DNA from: Ectocarpus siliculosus
Lineage: Eukaryota; Sar; Phaeophyceae; Ectocarpales; Ectocarpaceae
DNA: 64,000 bases
Direction of reading: 5' to 3'
Assembly: GCA_000310025.1 (NCBI GenBank)
Contig: FN648498.1
Location: 788,099 to 852,098, forward strand
The translations under genes were made by a program, and so were the position numbers. Below are positions 11,966 through 24,900 of this stretch, one piece after another. The notes beneath the pieces are model-generated. The model was not told the DNA's origin. It searched no databases and saw only the letters and a program-made list of their open reading frames with translations. Every line of letters starts with the position of its first letter. Position 1 is the stretch's first letter.

Positions 11966-14900
11966 TTGTGATGTCGTGAGCTTTTCAACTCTCCACCCGC
12001 TGGTGCTGGCTGTATTTCCAATCTCTAGACCAACGCGGGCACCGATGGTTTACATAGTTATTTTGGAGGATGCGTTGCTGCTGTGATGGTTTTATGCTGC
12101 TGCGGTCTTTGTGCCATAACTTGCAGCGCTCTGGCTTCCTTTCGTTTGTGTCCGGGCCTGTTGCTAGCGCAAGTCGCGTCTCTGGAAGGATGAGGAAACA
12201 ATGAAGTGGTTACAGGGGGGTGATCGTATGGAAACAGGCAAGTAGCGTCTGACCCTTGGATGCCCTGTTGAAGGAGTACTGTGGTGCAGTCATTGTCCGG
12301 TGTTGAAAATGAAGGCAGCCCTTTTGTGATATGTTGGTCGGGTTGCACAGAGCGGGCAATCGAAGTCGTCTGCGTCCACCCGGTGTTTGGACGTGTTTTT
12401 CGACTTCGGGAACCTGTCGGGAACAATAGTTTGCTCAGTCAGTGATACTGTAGATTGATATCAAAATCCGTCAACCAGAGTGTCCATTCAAAAAACGATT
12501 GCCGATACGGGGATGGTTTGGCCGTTATGGGCTCTATTTGCGACATGTAAGCATGCAAGCATGCAACGTAGAGACTCACTGACGCTGACTTGTCCCCGGG
12601 TCGTGTGGCCGATGGTGCATTGTTAGTTTTGCTTGATGAGGCAAAAACCTCCCCTTCTTTGTCGTGTTAATGTCGTCCCTCCTGAATCCACCGGGTGTGT
12701 ATTTAGTGCCGGCATTTCGTCGTTTTCAAGCTCATCGGGTGCTCCTTGCAGCTACGCCACACGCCTCGGTCGAAGCTTGATCGAATCAACAGGCATCAAT
12801 CACCCTCTGAATGCTCATTCCCAAGAGTAGCCACAGCGCCCACCAATCTCAATGGTCTCGGTTAGCAGCAAAGAGCAAATTCGAGCAGACGACATCACCG
12901 AAATCAACATAGGACGTAAACGCACAGCAGAAGATAAAACCCGACCCTCTTTTCCTACTCTCAACATGCATATCTTATGGGTGGTGGGGCAGTCTATCAG
13001 GGTACGTGGCAACAACTCATTTTTCGCGAAAAAAAGGCGGTTTCAGCGTGGGTCCTACTCGAATCTCTCTGACATGTAGCCTGCTGTGCTCGACGGTGGG
13101 AAACGACATACTTACAACAGCTCACACGTTCAGGCAGGACTTCAGTAAGAATTTCTGGACCCGACATTGACGTTCGTAGAATGAAGGAATTAATGTACAA
13201 GTGTGCAGTGAGCACCTCTGTTCTTACGGTTCGTTCTTCAACATGTCTTGGATGTGCCTGAAATGTTGTTCACTCCCAGATTCTCAGTGATAGCGTGTGC
13301 AGCGTGCAGCAACAGTGTATACAGCGACGACGTGTATGGAGGATATCGTGTGCGTTTGGTGTGGTATGTTTTGGAAGAGTAACAGCACTTCTCAGGATTT
13401 ACGTATGGTATGTAATTTCAGCCGATAATCGCATCATTGCATGCGATGTCCACCTGTCTGTGAAGACAACAACAACAACCCGTCTCCGCATGTACCCGTA
13501 TATATATGCGTATAGCGCCAATGCAATGCAACATCAAATGGGGGAAAGGCCACCTGAGGAGTCCTCCTCGTGTAACGCCAGATAGGAGCTCTTCATTCTA
13601 CAGTGGCAAGGGCGTTGGGTGTCAGAGAAACTTCTTGAGCGACGATGATGTGTGGACATGTTGCGGAGGGCAGCAGGGCGGGGGAAAGACGGAGCGCGGG
13701 CGGAGTTAACAGTGAACACACACAATGTTTCGATTCACGGAGCCCCCTAAACTTGCAACACTGCTTTTCGACGCTCTTTCAGACGCCCTTGCGTGAGAGC
13801 AAAGCGCTGACCGCAGTTCGTTGGGAGGGGACGAACGCAAGAGGATTATGCCAACGTCTCCCGGCGATGGTGTTGTTAGCACGACCACGGGGTGAGTTTT
13901 GCGTTCGTGTGTGTGCCAAAGAAAACTTGAGTTGAGGTTTTGACCGGTATCGAGAGCGGGTGTGTGTGTGGTCTCGTTGTTTAGTAGCGGGTGAAGGGTT
14001 TGGTGCGTTATCATGCCGCCTTCGCCAAAACCAGCTGTGTGTAGTTGTGACGTTCCCCCCGCCTCTGTCTGTCCCTCTGTCCCTCTTTCCCCTGGGTTTC
14101 CCCTCTTTATCGAACGCTGTCTGCGTCGAATCTTTACTTCTGACGTTTTGGATCTCCCGGCGATTGCGATTACTGCTGCCCGTAGGGGGATGCTTTTGCC
14201 GTCGATTCCGTAAATCATACTACTGGTGCACAAATCCAGTCTGCACAGCACGTGTGTGCGTGTGGGTGTTGAGCGATACAGCATCAGGTTGGCTTCATAC
14301 CAGGCGCAATTATGATGCTTGTGTGAGCAGGAAACCGCTACTTCTATATATATATCGTGAACCACTCCATAAAATCTAAACTCGAGAGATGTGCCTTCTT
14401 CGGCCGGGAAACTTCGACTTCACCGTCTCTTTAGGGCATCAACAATCCCACGCAACTAAGTAGCGGGCCGCCGCTCTCCGGCGTGGGGTTGCATGTCTGC
14501 GGTGGCTTCGACTTGTCCTCATGGTTGTGGATGGGAGCTTTGCTGCTCCGAATGCATGCCAAGCCCCGCTGGACTTCTGCTGTACCGTATGATGAGTCCG
14601 CTGGCAATGTGTGAATCATCCGCCCACGCCGACGAATTTGCTTTCCGTTTTACTGCTGTGAAGTTGATGCTACAAGTACAATTTACGCGTCGGAGGCGAG
14701 TGCGCCTTTCGGCGACGTTGAGATGCGGCGGGCACACTTGGCAGCAGCAGCAGCAGCAGCTTCAGCAATCTAGCCGGCCTTTGCGAGAGTACCATTCCCG
14801 TGAAGTTATGGCAGAGAGGAGTGTAGGTTTGGTCCCCCTTCGCCCAGAGTAACAATCATGTTGTGGCTGCACCGACTGAAGTTTCGATTGCCGTTGGTGA

Positions 14901-15823
14901 GATTTAGACAACGTTTGCATAACCCGGTGATGATCTTTCCGCGCTGGAAAGCCCACGGTAGGTTGTATTATTGTATGCTGTAGGAGCGCGGCACCTCGCG
15001 TTAGCCTCGTCGTGGCGCATTTTGAGCGGTGCTGTAAGGAATCGACACCTGCCATCACGTGTCGCATCAAAGTTAGTGTAGGTAGGCACCTCAGTTGCAA
15101 CGGCGTTACTAGGTTAGGAATGGGACAGGCCTTACAACGCTGGGCGTGGGGACTGAGGATTTTGTCAACGGCGCGGTAGCCAACATTGGTAGCGACCGAC
15201 GCGGGCTGTTTGCTTTTTGTTCACATGTTGCGATGCAAAATTCTACATAGAAAGTGGCAGCTTCGCGCGACAAGCGTGCTGCAGAGCAGCGAGAGCGGTC
15301 GCGTTCAGCTGGCAGTCAGGGGAATGTTCGGGGCTGACGCTATGTTTGGGCAGCACAGTGGGCCATCGCCGAGGTTGTCTTGTGGAGTCTAGCCACGCAC
15401 CATGGTGCTTTTTCGGGATGAAAGCGTTGGTACGCCGTCCCTTTGCACCCACACACACATGTTGCTAGCGCATGGCAAATACACGGCAACAGGGGGGAGT
15501 CATCTCTGTTCGCCTCTCAGCTGCACTGCTGCTGCCGCTGTTTGCCGGTGGTCGTCTTTGCCCCACTACTGCTGTAGGCCGTTCATCGTTTTTTCGGTAT
15601 ATTTCGGAGATGCCAGTTTATGGTAGGGCACAATGGATGATGACATGAGCGTCGCTTCGCTCCCCATTGGCGAAAATAACAGCTGCTTAATAGCGATACC
15701 GGCTCTCATGGAGCATCGCCCAACACTCGTGCTTGGGTGACTGCATCGAACACATTTGTAACCGCTGCTTGACCTGTTGCCTGTGTTCGATTGCTGCATT
15801 CCGAACACCACCGCTTGACGCAG
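11966..15823. other. Intergenic or 5' leader region with no confident gene
   Basis: Nearly 3.9 kb separates the LSm1 stop from the first exon I can support in the BAT2-like gene. Many short open frames exist on both strands, the longest on - at 13706-14365. None shows recognisable protein, coherent splice signals or coding-like composition. A short copy of the dispersed gaagacaacaac repeat lies near 13463-13485. The 10-mer TACTGCTGTA is at 15567-15576. A candidate first coding exon for the BAT2-like gene is 15708-15736: an ATG, nine codons and a phase-2 GTGACT donor. It is unproven. Confidence 0.4.
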
Positions 15824-18800
15824 GGCCCCTGGTCCTTCTCCCTCGGACACCAGCAGCTCGCCTGCGGCAAGCGGGAGCAGCGGAACCGGGACCACGACCA
15901 AGAAGAGCTTCGCCAGCAAGAACCTGAACGCCCTCACCAAGGCCCCCGCTGTCCAAAGGTGGGTAGAATGCCGCCATACCGCCGTGTTGTTTCTCAAGAG
16001 ACGGCAGAGGTTGAGGGAGGACTTGTGGGATAGCGGGCGGGGTGCCGTGTGGTGCGCAACGGTTGCTGGTGTGCGTATTGATCGTGGTCGGATCCTGGTG
16101 CAGACAACACAGAGGAAGGGACCTGTGGCGTTTTAGGGTAGACACCACTGCTACTGCCGCCGCCTGCTCCCGACTGCGATGGGCTGCTGTGGACGAAAAC
16201 GGGCGTTCCTCTCTCTCTGTGTGTGTCATGCATACGGGTCAAGTCAGACGGAAGTTGACGGGCATGCTACGCTGTCATCGCCTACATGCCGTTCACAACA
16301 TGGGTGTCTCGAACCTTGCCATTCCACAACTTCACTGTGGTACGCCTAGATAGTTGTGAGATTGGATATTTCTTGGTTTCCAGCAGCCCACGGTAATCTA
16401 GGCATTGTCATTTAGATTTGCCGTGCTGTCGGCTACGGCGCTGCTCCGATGTCCACGAGTCAAGCATCACAGGAATCGCAGAATCCTCATCAACATACCC
16501 CACGGGTGTTCAATGTTCATGGTGCCGTATTCTTGGTTGTGTGGCCCCCGAGTTGGTCCGACGTGCTGAGAATTACCTGATCAAGTTTTTGCGGGGATGT
16601 GTAGCTCACAATTGCGACCTCCTCGAGAACACCGGCTTGAAGTCAGGTTCGGACGCCTTGGGTATTCATCCGCACATGTACCGTATCATATGTGCCTAGA
16701 CCTCTTCGTTGCGTTTTCGATCCCACGCCACAAAGCACGCCACAAAGCAACAGAGACTCCCTAATCTATCGGGTGTAAGGCTGGCCCTGTCTTGGGTGTT
16801 GTTTGTAGCTCCCCGGCAGCAGCAACACTCCCAACACGGCAGAAGATTTTCTTGTTACGCCGCTGTTTGTGTGCCTTCATCGATCGCCACCAACCACAAC
16901 CGCCTTTTGTGACGGTGAATGTGTTTTGTTTCTCACGAACCTGTCCCGCACACTGTTTGCTACATACCCATGGTATGCCCCATGCACCGTTCGCTACGTA
17001 TGCCAGCAGGGGGTCCGACAGAGCCGGAGAAGTGGTGCGTCCCGCGTACGGCGCCGGGGGCCGACTCTTAGTCCTCGGCAGCAAGAACAGGGACGCCGGC
17101 GGGGCGGGCGGCCTGTCCACCCCGGTGCCCGTCAACACGCCTAGCCTCCGCAGAGAGAACAAGGGTCAGGACATCAGCGTGCCGCTGGTCCCTTCGGGGG
17201 GGGTGGGCTGGGGCGCCGGCAAGGTTACTGCGCCTGCTGTGAGTTTGTTGCCGTGTGTGTGCGTGCTTCCCTGTATCTAGACTGCGCGTATTTGGCTCAC
17301 CAGGCAGAAGATTGGGGTAGGCCGGATTCCTGTGCCGGTAGGGTGTCGCGAGGCGCAGCTCCGGGTCGGTGTCCGTTTGGCATGCGGTAGTGCGAATACG
17401 TTTCCTGCAATGGTTGGCGACGCGTCTCATGAGTTGCCAGCGCAACCCTACAACCCGCCTCCCTCGTTCTGCGTGTAAACGGTCGAATGCAGATCATGAA
17501 TCACGCCTTGCTAACGTAGCCAACCGAACCATCAATCCATGCCTTTCAGCCCGCCGTGGCAGAGCTAGCGCCAGCAGGCCCCGCGCGCGATGACAGCTCC
17601 GCTCCTCCGATGGCTGGAGGAGGAAGAGGAGGGGGCAACAGAGGGGGGGGAGGGAGCTACGGTCACGAAAACCGCTCTGCGGGCCCTCCGGGGTCGTCCC
17701 GCTGGCCAAACAACGACGGTGGCGGCGGTGGCGGCGGTGGCGGCGGTGGCCGATCAGATCCGAGAAGCTACCCGCCTCCTCGTGCACCATCGGGACGGCC
17801 TCACTTCGGCCAGCGGGGCGATGGGCCGGGGGGTGGGGGCCGTGATGGTTCTCCCGCGGGCAGAGAGAACGGGATGGGGGCGGGGGGGTACGTGGGTCAA
17901 GGTAGGTCTGGCGGCGGGCCCCCTGGGGGGGGCGGGATGCAGGGCCACTACCTGAGGGAGAGCGACTTCCCCCTGGAGATGGGCGGCGGCGCTTCGAGGG
18001 CGGAGAAATCGCCGCAGCTGAGGCCGAGAGGTGAGTGACCGTCGTGGTTGGAGGATTCAATTGAAACTCCCAGCCGTAACTGTGTTGGATGAAACGAGTA
18101 CGGAGGTATTGTAGGTATACGTTTCCAACAGGTGTTATTTTGTATGAGGTCTCGGAGGTACCTTGTAGGGCCCATACAGTAGTAGAGCACACAGGCGGGG
18201 CACATGTCCCAAACTGTGGTAATCTGTCTCTGAGAGGGGGGGGGTAGGGAGGTCGCCGTGTGGGTTGATCAAACTGAACCCATGTAATCATGTTTCGTAG
18301 GGGTGGTGGTGTCGCTTACAGGGACTTCGTGTACACAAGAACGTGCGGTTCCACATTTCACACCATGGTTGGGCTCACACCTGGCAAGGAAGGGGTCGCC
18401 GTGCTTGACCAGATTCTTGCAAAAGCGCCCTCTGTTTCTAGTCAACACAATGCCATTTTTAGAATACAATGCGACAGCCCCAAGTTAGAAAAATGTGGGA
18501 GTGTGCGGGGTTGCTCCTGCTGTACCTGTGCCAAACAGCAGTTGGCTATGAGCCCATTTTGGAACCTTTTGAAAGGCTTTGTAACTCACCTTGTGACTGG
18601 CTGTGTTGTCGTACAGTAGTTAGGGATGCCGGTGGGCAGTCTACACGGTTCAGGTCGATGAGAACAAGTATCGGCGACTTGCCCCTCTCCTCTACTTCTG
18701 TCCCGAAGTGTTTGCGAGGCGTGTGTTTGATCCTGTTCGGCTGTGTTTGCGGCATAAACTTGGACGTGGTCTCCTCGTGCGGAAGAAGATAAAGTTACAT

Positions 18801-18898
18801 TGCAGGAGGCTGCAGTAATTGTTTTTGGAATAGATGCCACCTCCCCACCTTTTCACCATGGCATGACTGATGTAAGGCCGGCCTGTTCGCGTTTGCGG

Positions 18899-18939
<41 letters not shown>

Positions 18940-21900
18940 CTGTCTGCTGTTTTACTCAAAACTGATTCGTTAACTTGTTCGAACGATCGCCGAATCGTCT
19001 GTTCTCTCATCAGGCGGTACGGGGCCTGACACTAGCCAAGGCAAAGGAGACCCCCCCCCGTCCACTTCCCCTTCAGGCGGGTCGCGGGAGGGACAACAAA
19101 CTCGAGCAGCAGCAACAGCAGCAGCAGCAGGTGGACGGGCAGGCGGGAGTGGCAATAACTCGCCCTCGCCCTCTTCCTTTGCCATGGCACCCTCCTCCGG
19201 CCCGCGAGATCACGACGGCATGCCTAGCCCCTTAGGTGGGGGGAGGTACGGCGACGGCGGTGATCACTACGGCCACCACGGCCCGCCGTCTGTTCCGTCC
19301 CGGTTGTCCGGGAGAGGTGGGTCGTCCTTCGGCTCTCGCCTCGCCGGGTATGGCGGCACGGCGAATGAATCGGCTAGGGGGGACTACACCCGCGGCGGGG
19401 GCGGCTACGGGCACAATCATCACAACGGAGATTTCCGAAGCGGGGGAGGAGGGGGTGGCCGTGGTTGGTCCGGGGGTTGGGACGGAGGCAGGGGGCGGGA
19501 GTGGGACCGCGGGCGAGGGCAACCACCCCCGCACCCGCGAGAACGCGAGTTAGACTGGGAGCACCGCCGGAAGTGGGACAGAGATAGAGGTCCTGAGTGG
19601 GATCGCGGGCCAGACAGAGGGGGCGGCGGCGGCCGGAGCAGCCGGGAGTGGGGCGAGCGCGATAATCGGGGGGCGGGGCGGGGGTCGTTCAACAGCCCGT
19701 CCATGACCGGGATGGCTTCTCCTGACCCTTACTCCTCGTTGGGGAGGATGTCTCGGCGCCCGCTTGAAGGGGGCCAGCCCAACGGGGTTGCGAGACCCCC
19801 GCCGTCATCTCCGGCTGCCGCACCCTCCCCTGCCCCGGCGGCGGGTGCGGCGAGTACTTCCCCGGGTGCGGCGCAACCTCCGACAGCGGCGGCAGTGGTA
19901 CCTGAAACGAAGCGACCAATGAGTGAGGAGGAGAGGAAGAACCACGCCGAAGCCGTCGCGGAAGAGGCAAAGGCGTTCGCTGAGCGTGAGCGTCGTCTGG
20001 CGGAGAAGAGCGACGAGGTATCGTACTGCTGTAATGTATTCGTCCTTTTGGTACCTGTATCTGCGACATGATGCGGTAGTTGTGCATGCACATACAATTT
20101 GTTCTTCAGTTAGAGAGGCATGCCTGCTGTAGGAAGACAAAGGTACTGCGATTGGTGAGCGTAAGGGAGTCTGTACGCGTGCAGAAATGTGAGCTCCCGA
20201 CGTAATCGTAGCGCCGAGGATAGGTTTCAACCACCTTCCGTCGGCGTTACTGCGTTGCCATTTCCCTTACAGCCACATCAACCTCTGCCCCCCCCCCCCC
20301 TCTTGTATAGGCATTGCCAACGTCATTTCCGTACCGATGCATTCCTACCCTATACGACGCTCTCTTTCGAACCAGGTCGAAAAGAGCGTTGCGCTGCGAG
20401 CAAGGATGGAACTCGAGCGCCTCCGCGCCGAGAAGGAGAAGGATAAGGACAAGGACCAGAACAACGCGCGTTCAAGAACAGACGGCCAAGAGGCCGGGTC
20501 TCAGCAGCAGGGGGGTGCGGACGACACAGAGGAGGGGAGAGGCTACGAGCCCGACGAGTACGGGAGGGACGACCCTTACCGCAGGCAGGAGGACGTCGAG
20601 AGAGAGAGGGCCGCTCAGCAAGCGGCGGCGGCCGCGCTGAGCCCCGCTTTGGGACCCATGTCGTCGGCCGATCGGTCTGCCTCCGCGTGGGCCTTAGGGG
20701 GGGGGGCGGCACCGCCGCCGCCGCCGCCAAAGGCAAGACCTAAGGCCGTGAAAGCGGTGCTCGGGCGTGGGGAGGAAGAGGCCGTCGAGGCTGGGACCGG
20801 AGCTCGCGTCATCCAGAAGCGACAGGTGCCCCCCGCGGCGGTGGTGAAGGTGGTGGCGGCAGCAGCAGCACCGGCAGCGGCCGAAAAGGTGGCGTCGGAG
20901 TCCCCGGCCGTGAAGCCCGCGCCTCACACCAAGAGCCGCACCGCGGAGCCTTCCAAGCTCCTGCTCTCCGGAAAAGGGGGTGCCAACCTCCACGCCGCGG
21001 CCGCGGCCGGCGGCAGGGGCAAAGCCCCCTCCTCCGGGGGGGATTCCGGGTCCTCTGTGTCGTTGCAGTGGCTCACTCCACGGCGCGAAGGCGAGGCCGG
21101 CGAGGCGCACCTCCGCTCCCAGCGCGGGGGGCAGGCGGAGCACAAAGGCGGCGATCCGTCTGCGCCGCCGCCGCCTCGTACTCCTCCTTGTCCGGCTTCC
21201 GCGCAGGGCGCGCGGAGCTTTTCGAGTCTTTTCGCTGGTGCCGGGCAGCAGCAGAAGCAGAAGCACCAGCACGCGGGGGCGCAGCGGCCTGGGGATGCGG
21301 GTGTCGAAGGGCAGATGTGGGGAGGGGAGGGTGATCATGATCATGATCATGATCATGATCGGGATTGGCCGGAGGCGGGGCGAGGTCCGCCGCCGCCCCC
21401 CTCACGAGAACACAAGCAGATTTTCGACCACAAGACGGGGAAGATGCGGGACGTTGAGGTCAGTGAGTGGGAGGCGGGAGAGGCAGACGGAGGGAGAGAA
21501 GGTCGTTGGAGCGGGAGGAGAGATGAGAGCCATGTGATGGCCACAATCGTTCGCTGTTTTCTTTGCTGATTCTGCGGTTAGAGCTATAGAGGCGCTTAGT
21601 TGCTCATAGAGCTGTTTTGCTGTGTCAGCACGCTTCTGTGAAATATGTCACCATGGACAGGTAGTTGGCGCGATATCGAATTTTCATGCGATCTATGAAG
21701 AACTGACCACCCCGAATGCGACTGGTATTAGTGCGCCGTTGAGAGCATTCCTCCAGGAACGCCGTGCAACACACTCACACTTCCAAGACGTGTTTTCATC
21801 TGGCCAGCCAGAGAGCGCGGATGCTTACGAATGAATCCAAACACACACACACACACACACACACACTTTCTCTCGCCTTTTTGCCTCAAAACCACAACCC

Positions 21901-24900
21901 CGCTTACCCGCTTTCCGCACGCGCGTTGCGCAAAAACCTTCAGGACAGCGACAAGCTTCGCGCTCCCAGCGACCGCCCTCGGGGCCCGCAAGACGCTCGC
22001 CTAGACGGCCGCACCCCGACGCAACAGCAACAGCAACAACAACCCCGACTTTTGCAATCCTCCGGCAACGGCAACGCTAAGAGTGGCCAGCACCACCAGA
22101 GCCCACGCCAACAGGTGAGCTCGCGAGGAGGGCCAAGCGGGCCACCTTCGGACTCTCCCCGAACGGGGGGACGGGGTGCCAACGATGTAGCCGTCGCGGC
22201 AGAGTCGCCCGAAACGCGGGAGGTGGCGGGGCAGGCGCAGTCGCTCCAGCAGCAAGACTCGCGGTTCGGCGGCCACCGCTCCTCCTGCGCCGCCGCCGCT
22301 CCGCGCGAGCACGAGGGAGGGAGAGGCTGGGACCAGAGGCGCGAGTTCTCCGGAGGGCGGGGCAGGGGTGTTGGTCGGGGGGGCAGGGGAGGCTGGGATG
22401 AACGGGAGGGTGGTGGGCAGGGGAGGGGGCGCGGAGGTTGGGGCAGGGGTGGGAGGGGTGGGGAGGGTGTCTTCGTGCGAGACGGAAACCCCGGAGATAA
22501 GAAGGTGAGTGGGAGGAGAGGAGAGAGGAGAGGGGAAACGTGTTCTTTCGTCTTTTGTTGAGACTCACATCGTCGCCGAGTCGGTGTTGTCAGCAGCATC
22601 ATTGCTTGACTTACTTGCGACGAAACTTTGCGTGCTCTTTCTCTCTGTACGTGATGCGTATGTGATGTCTTGACGCGAAGTTGTAAGAGTTAGTCTTGGG
22701 TGATGTTGTATCTGAAGCGCTCTTGAATTGCTCTTCGTGGCTTTAGCCTCTCTCTCCCAGCAGCAGCATCACCACCACCACTTCGGACCTTGCAAATGAT
22801 TTGTACCTGTTGGAGACCAGTTTCAGGTTTTTAACACGCTCCTCCCTTTCCCCCTGCAACGTGTCATGCATCTGCATGCCGAATGTGTAGACTATCCCGG
22901 TCTGAACTTACGTTTGTATACGAAATTTCTGTTGTCTTGGTGTTTCATCTTCATTATTCCCGCTAGACTATTGGGTTGGTTGTCGGTTGTTCCACTATCC
23001 CATGGTGAGGCGACCCCAGTACAACTACCCCTATCTTCTAGCAAATGTTGTTGTTGTTGTCGTCACAATAGTGACCGTTCCGATCTCTCGACGTACCTAC
23101 TGTTTAATGAAGCAACAATGCGGTGCCCCGGTTTCGAAGGTGTGGGAGCGGGGGGTGCAACAGCCTGTCGCCGCTAGCGGTGGCCGTGGGGGGGTTAACC
23201 GGGAAGAGGCGTGGGACCGGCAGCCGAAGCACGCGCCTTCCAGCCGTCGGAGAGCTTCGCCGCTCGACAACCCTCCCACCCCTGACTCGTCCCCTTCGAC
23301 GCCTGCCTCCCCAAGCCCTGCCACGAGCGCGGCATCACGAGGCGGCGGCGGCGGCGGCGGCGGTGGTGTTCGCATAGCTCACCGTCCTCCTCAGGCTGAG
23401 GCGTCACCTCCGTCCCCGGCTTTGGCTGCAACTGCCGTGTCGGCATCGCTGAAAGGCGACTCTGCTTGGGGGGGAGGCAAAGGGACCACCACAAACGCCC
23501 CCTTGCCGCCGCCGCCGCCGCAGCAGCAGCAGCACCGGCAACAGCCGTCGTCTAGCCACGAAAGTTCTTTGGTTGCTTCGGCGGGCACCTCTCTGGCGAA
23601 AGGCGCATCGGTGTCTGGGGGAAGCGCCGGCACCACTAGCGGCAACGATGCCGCTGCTGCCGCTGCTCTTGAGAGCCGGGAGGCGATCCGGGCGAGAGAC
23701 GAGCGGGAGAGAGACCTGGCCGTGCGGCAGCGGAAGAGCATGAAGATAGACTTGAACGCCGCCAGTGCTCCACGGGATGCTGCTGGTGTCAAACAACACC
23801 AGCAGCGTCCCAAACGGGATGACCACGACAAGAAAGACGCCGAGAAGGTACAGCGTGGGAACGGGGTTGTATGTGCTGCTCTTGTCCTTGTCGACTGTAG
23901 TGCCTTGCAGCTGGAGAGCCGCTCAGGCTTTTGTTTATTTTTTCTTTTCTTCGTTTTGGTCACCCGGTGGAGCTTTGGACGGCAATATGCTGTGTCGTCC
24001 TGGTGGTGGACTTGTGTGAGCGATTTGGAATACAAGTAGCAACAGCCGCGGTCGTTTGGTATATTTTCTTGAATTTAAGGGCATGGTGTTCTTGTGCAGC
24101 GACTTAACTGTGAGCCGATCCGATGGTTCAAAGGCTGCAAACTTATTTTGCTTGGAACAGTTGCCTGCGATCGGCTGTCGACCCTTTCACATTCCCCTGT
24201 CCTGCTGCAGAAGGCCGAGACGTAAAACTCTATCCAACGTTTTGGCATGTTTGTATACCCCCAATACTTTTTTACCATTACGAATGGTGAATGACAATTG
24301 TGACTCCTACTGACACCGAATTACCCCACCTCACTCGTTCCCACCTCTCGATTATTGATACTGTAGGCGCGACGCGCGGAGCGTGACAGGGTACGGAGAG
24401 AAAAGCGTCATGATGATACGGAACGCCAACGCAATCGCTCCGAAGCAGGGGTTAGAGCTAGGAGGTCAGTTTTTTCTTTTGGTCACTTTTTGCGTTGCCT
24501 AGTATGTTCTTGTTATTCATGGATGCAGATGGCGCTCACAGGCGCTCAATCTCTTGTTCTCGGCCGAAACACTAGCTTGTCCACGAGTGTTCAATGTGTA
24601 TAGTTTTCCAGTCCTGCGGAGGTTTATTATTGTCGAGACTTATCTCTCCCTCTGCCTTCGCCACCTGCTCGATGTACTTCTATTCACTTGCCCTTTCTTG
24701 ATTTCGGCGCTCGCTACCACAACCTTCCCACCTCCAGTTGTATAACGCTACCAGCAGTAGAAGTGAAAGGGAAACAAGGGTGCCGGCGTCGTTGTCTCAC
24801 TGACGTGGTTCCTCCTCCTCGGGTGGAAGCGTTGCCTGTATCTAGATTAGGGCCACGACGGGGAAGGCGGTAGAGTGCATGCAATGCAATGCAGTCCGGT

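Noticed and set aside
13706-14365. 219-residue open frame on the minus strand
   Set aside because: No recognisable domain, no splice signals, mixed composition, and it begins in an AT-rich low-complexity stretch. Likely chance.
17494-18291. 265-residue minus-strand frame
   Set aside because: It is the antisense shadow of a Gly/Pro-rich exon of the BAT2-like gene, plus intron.
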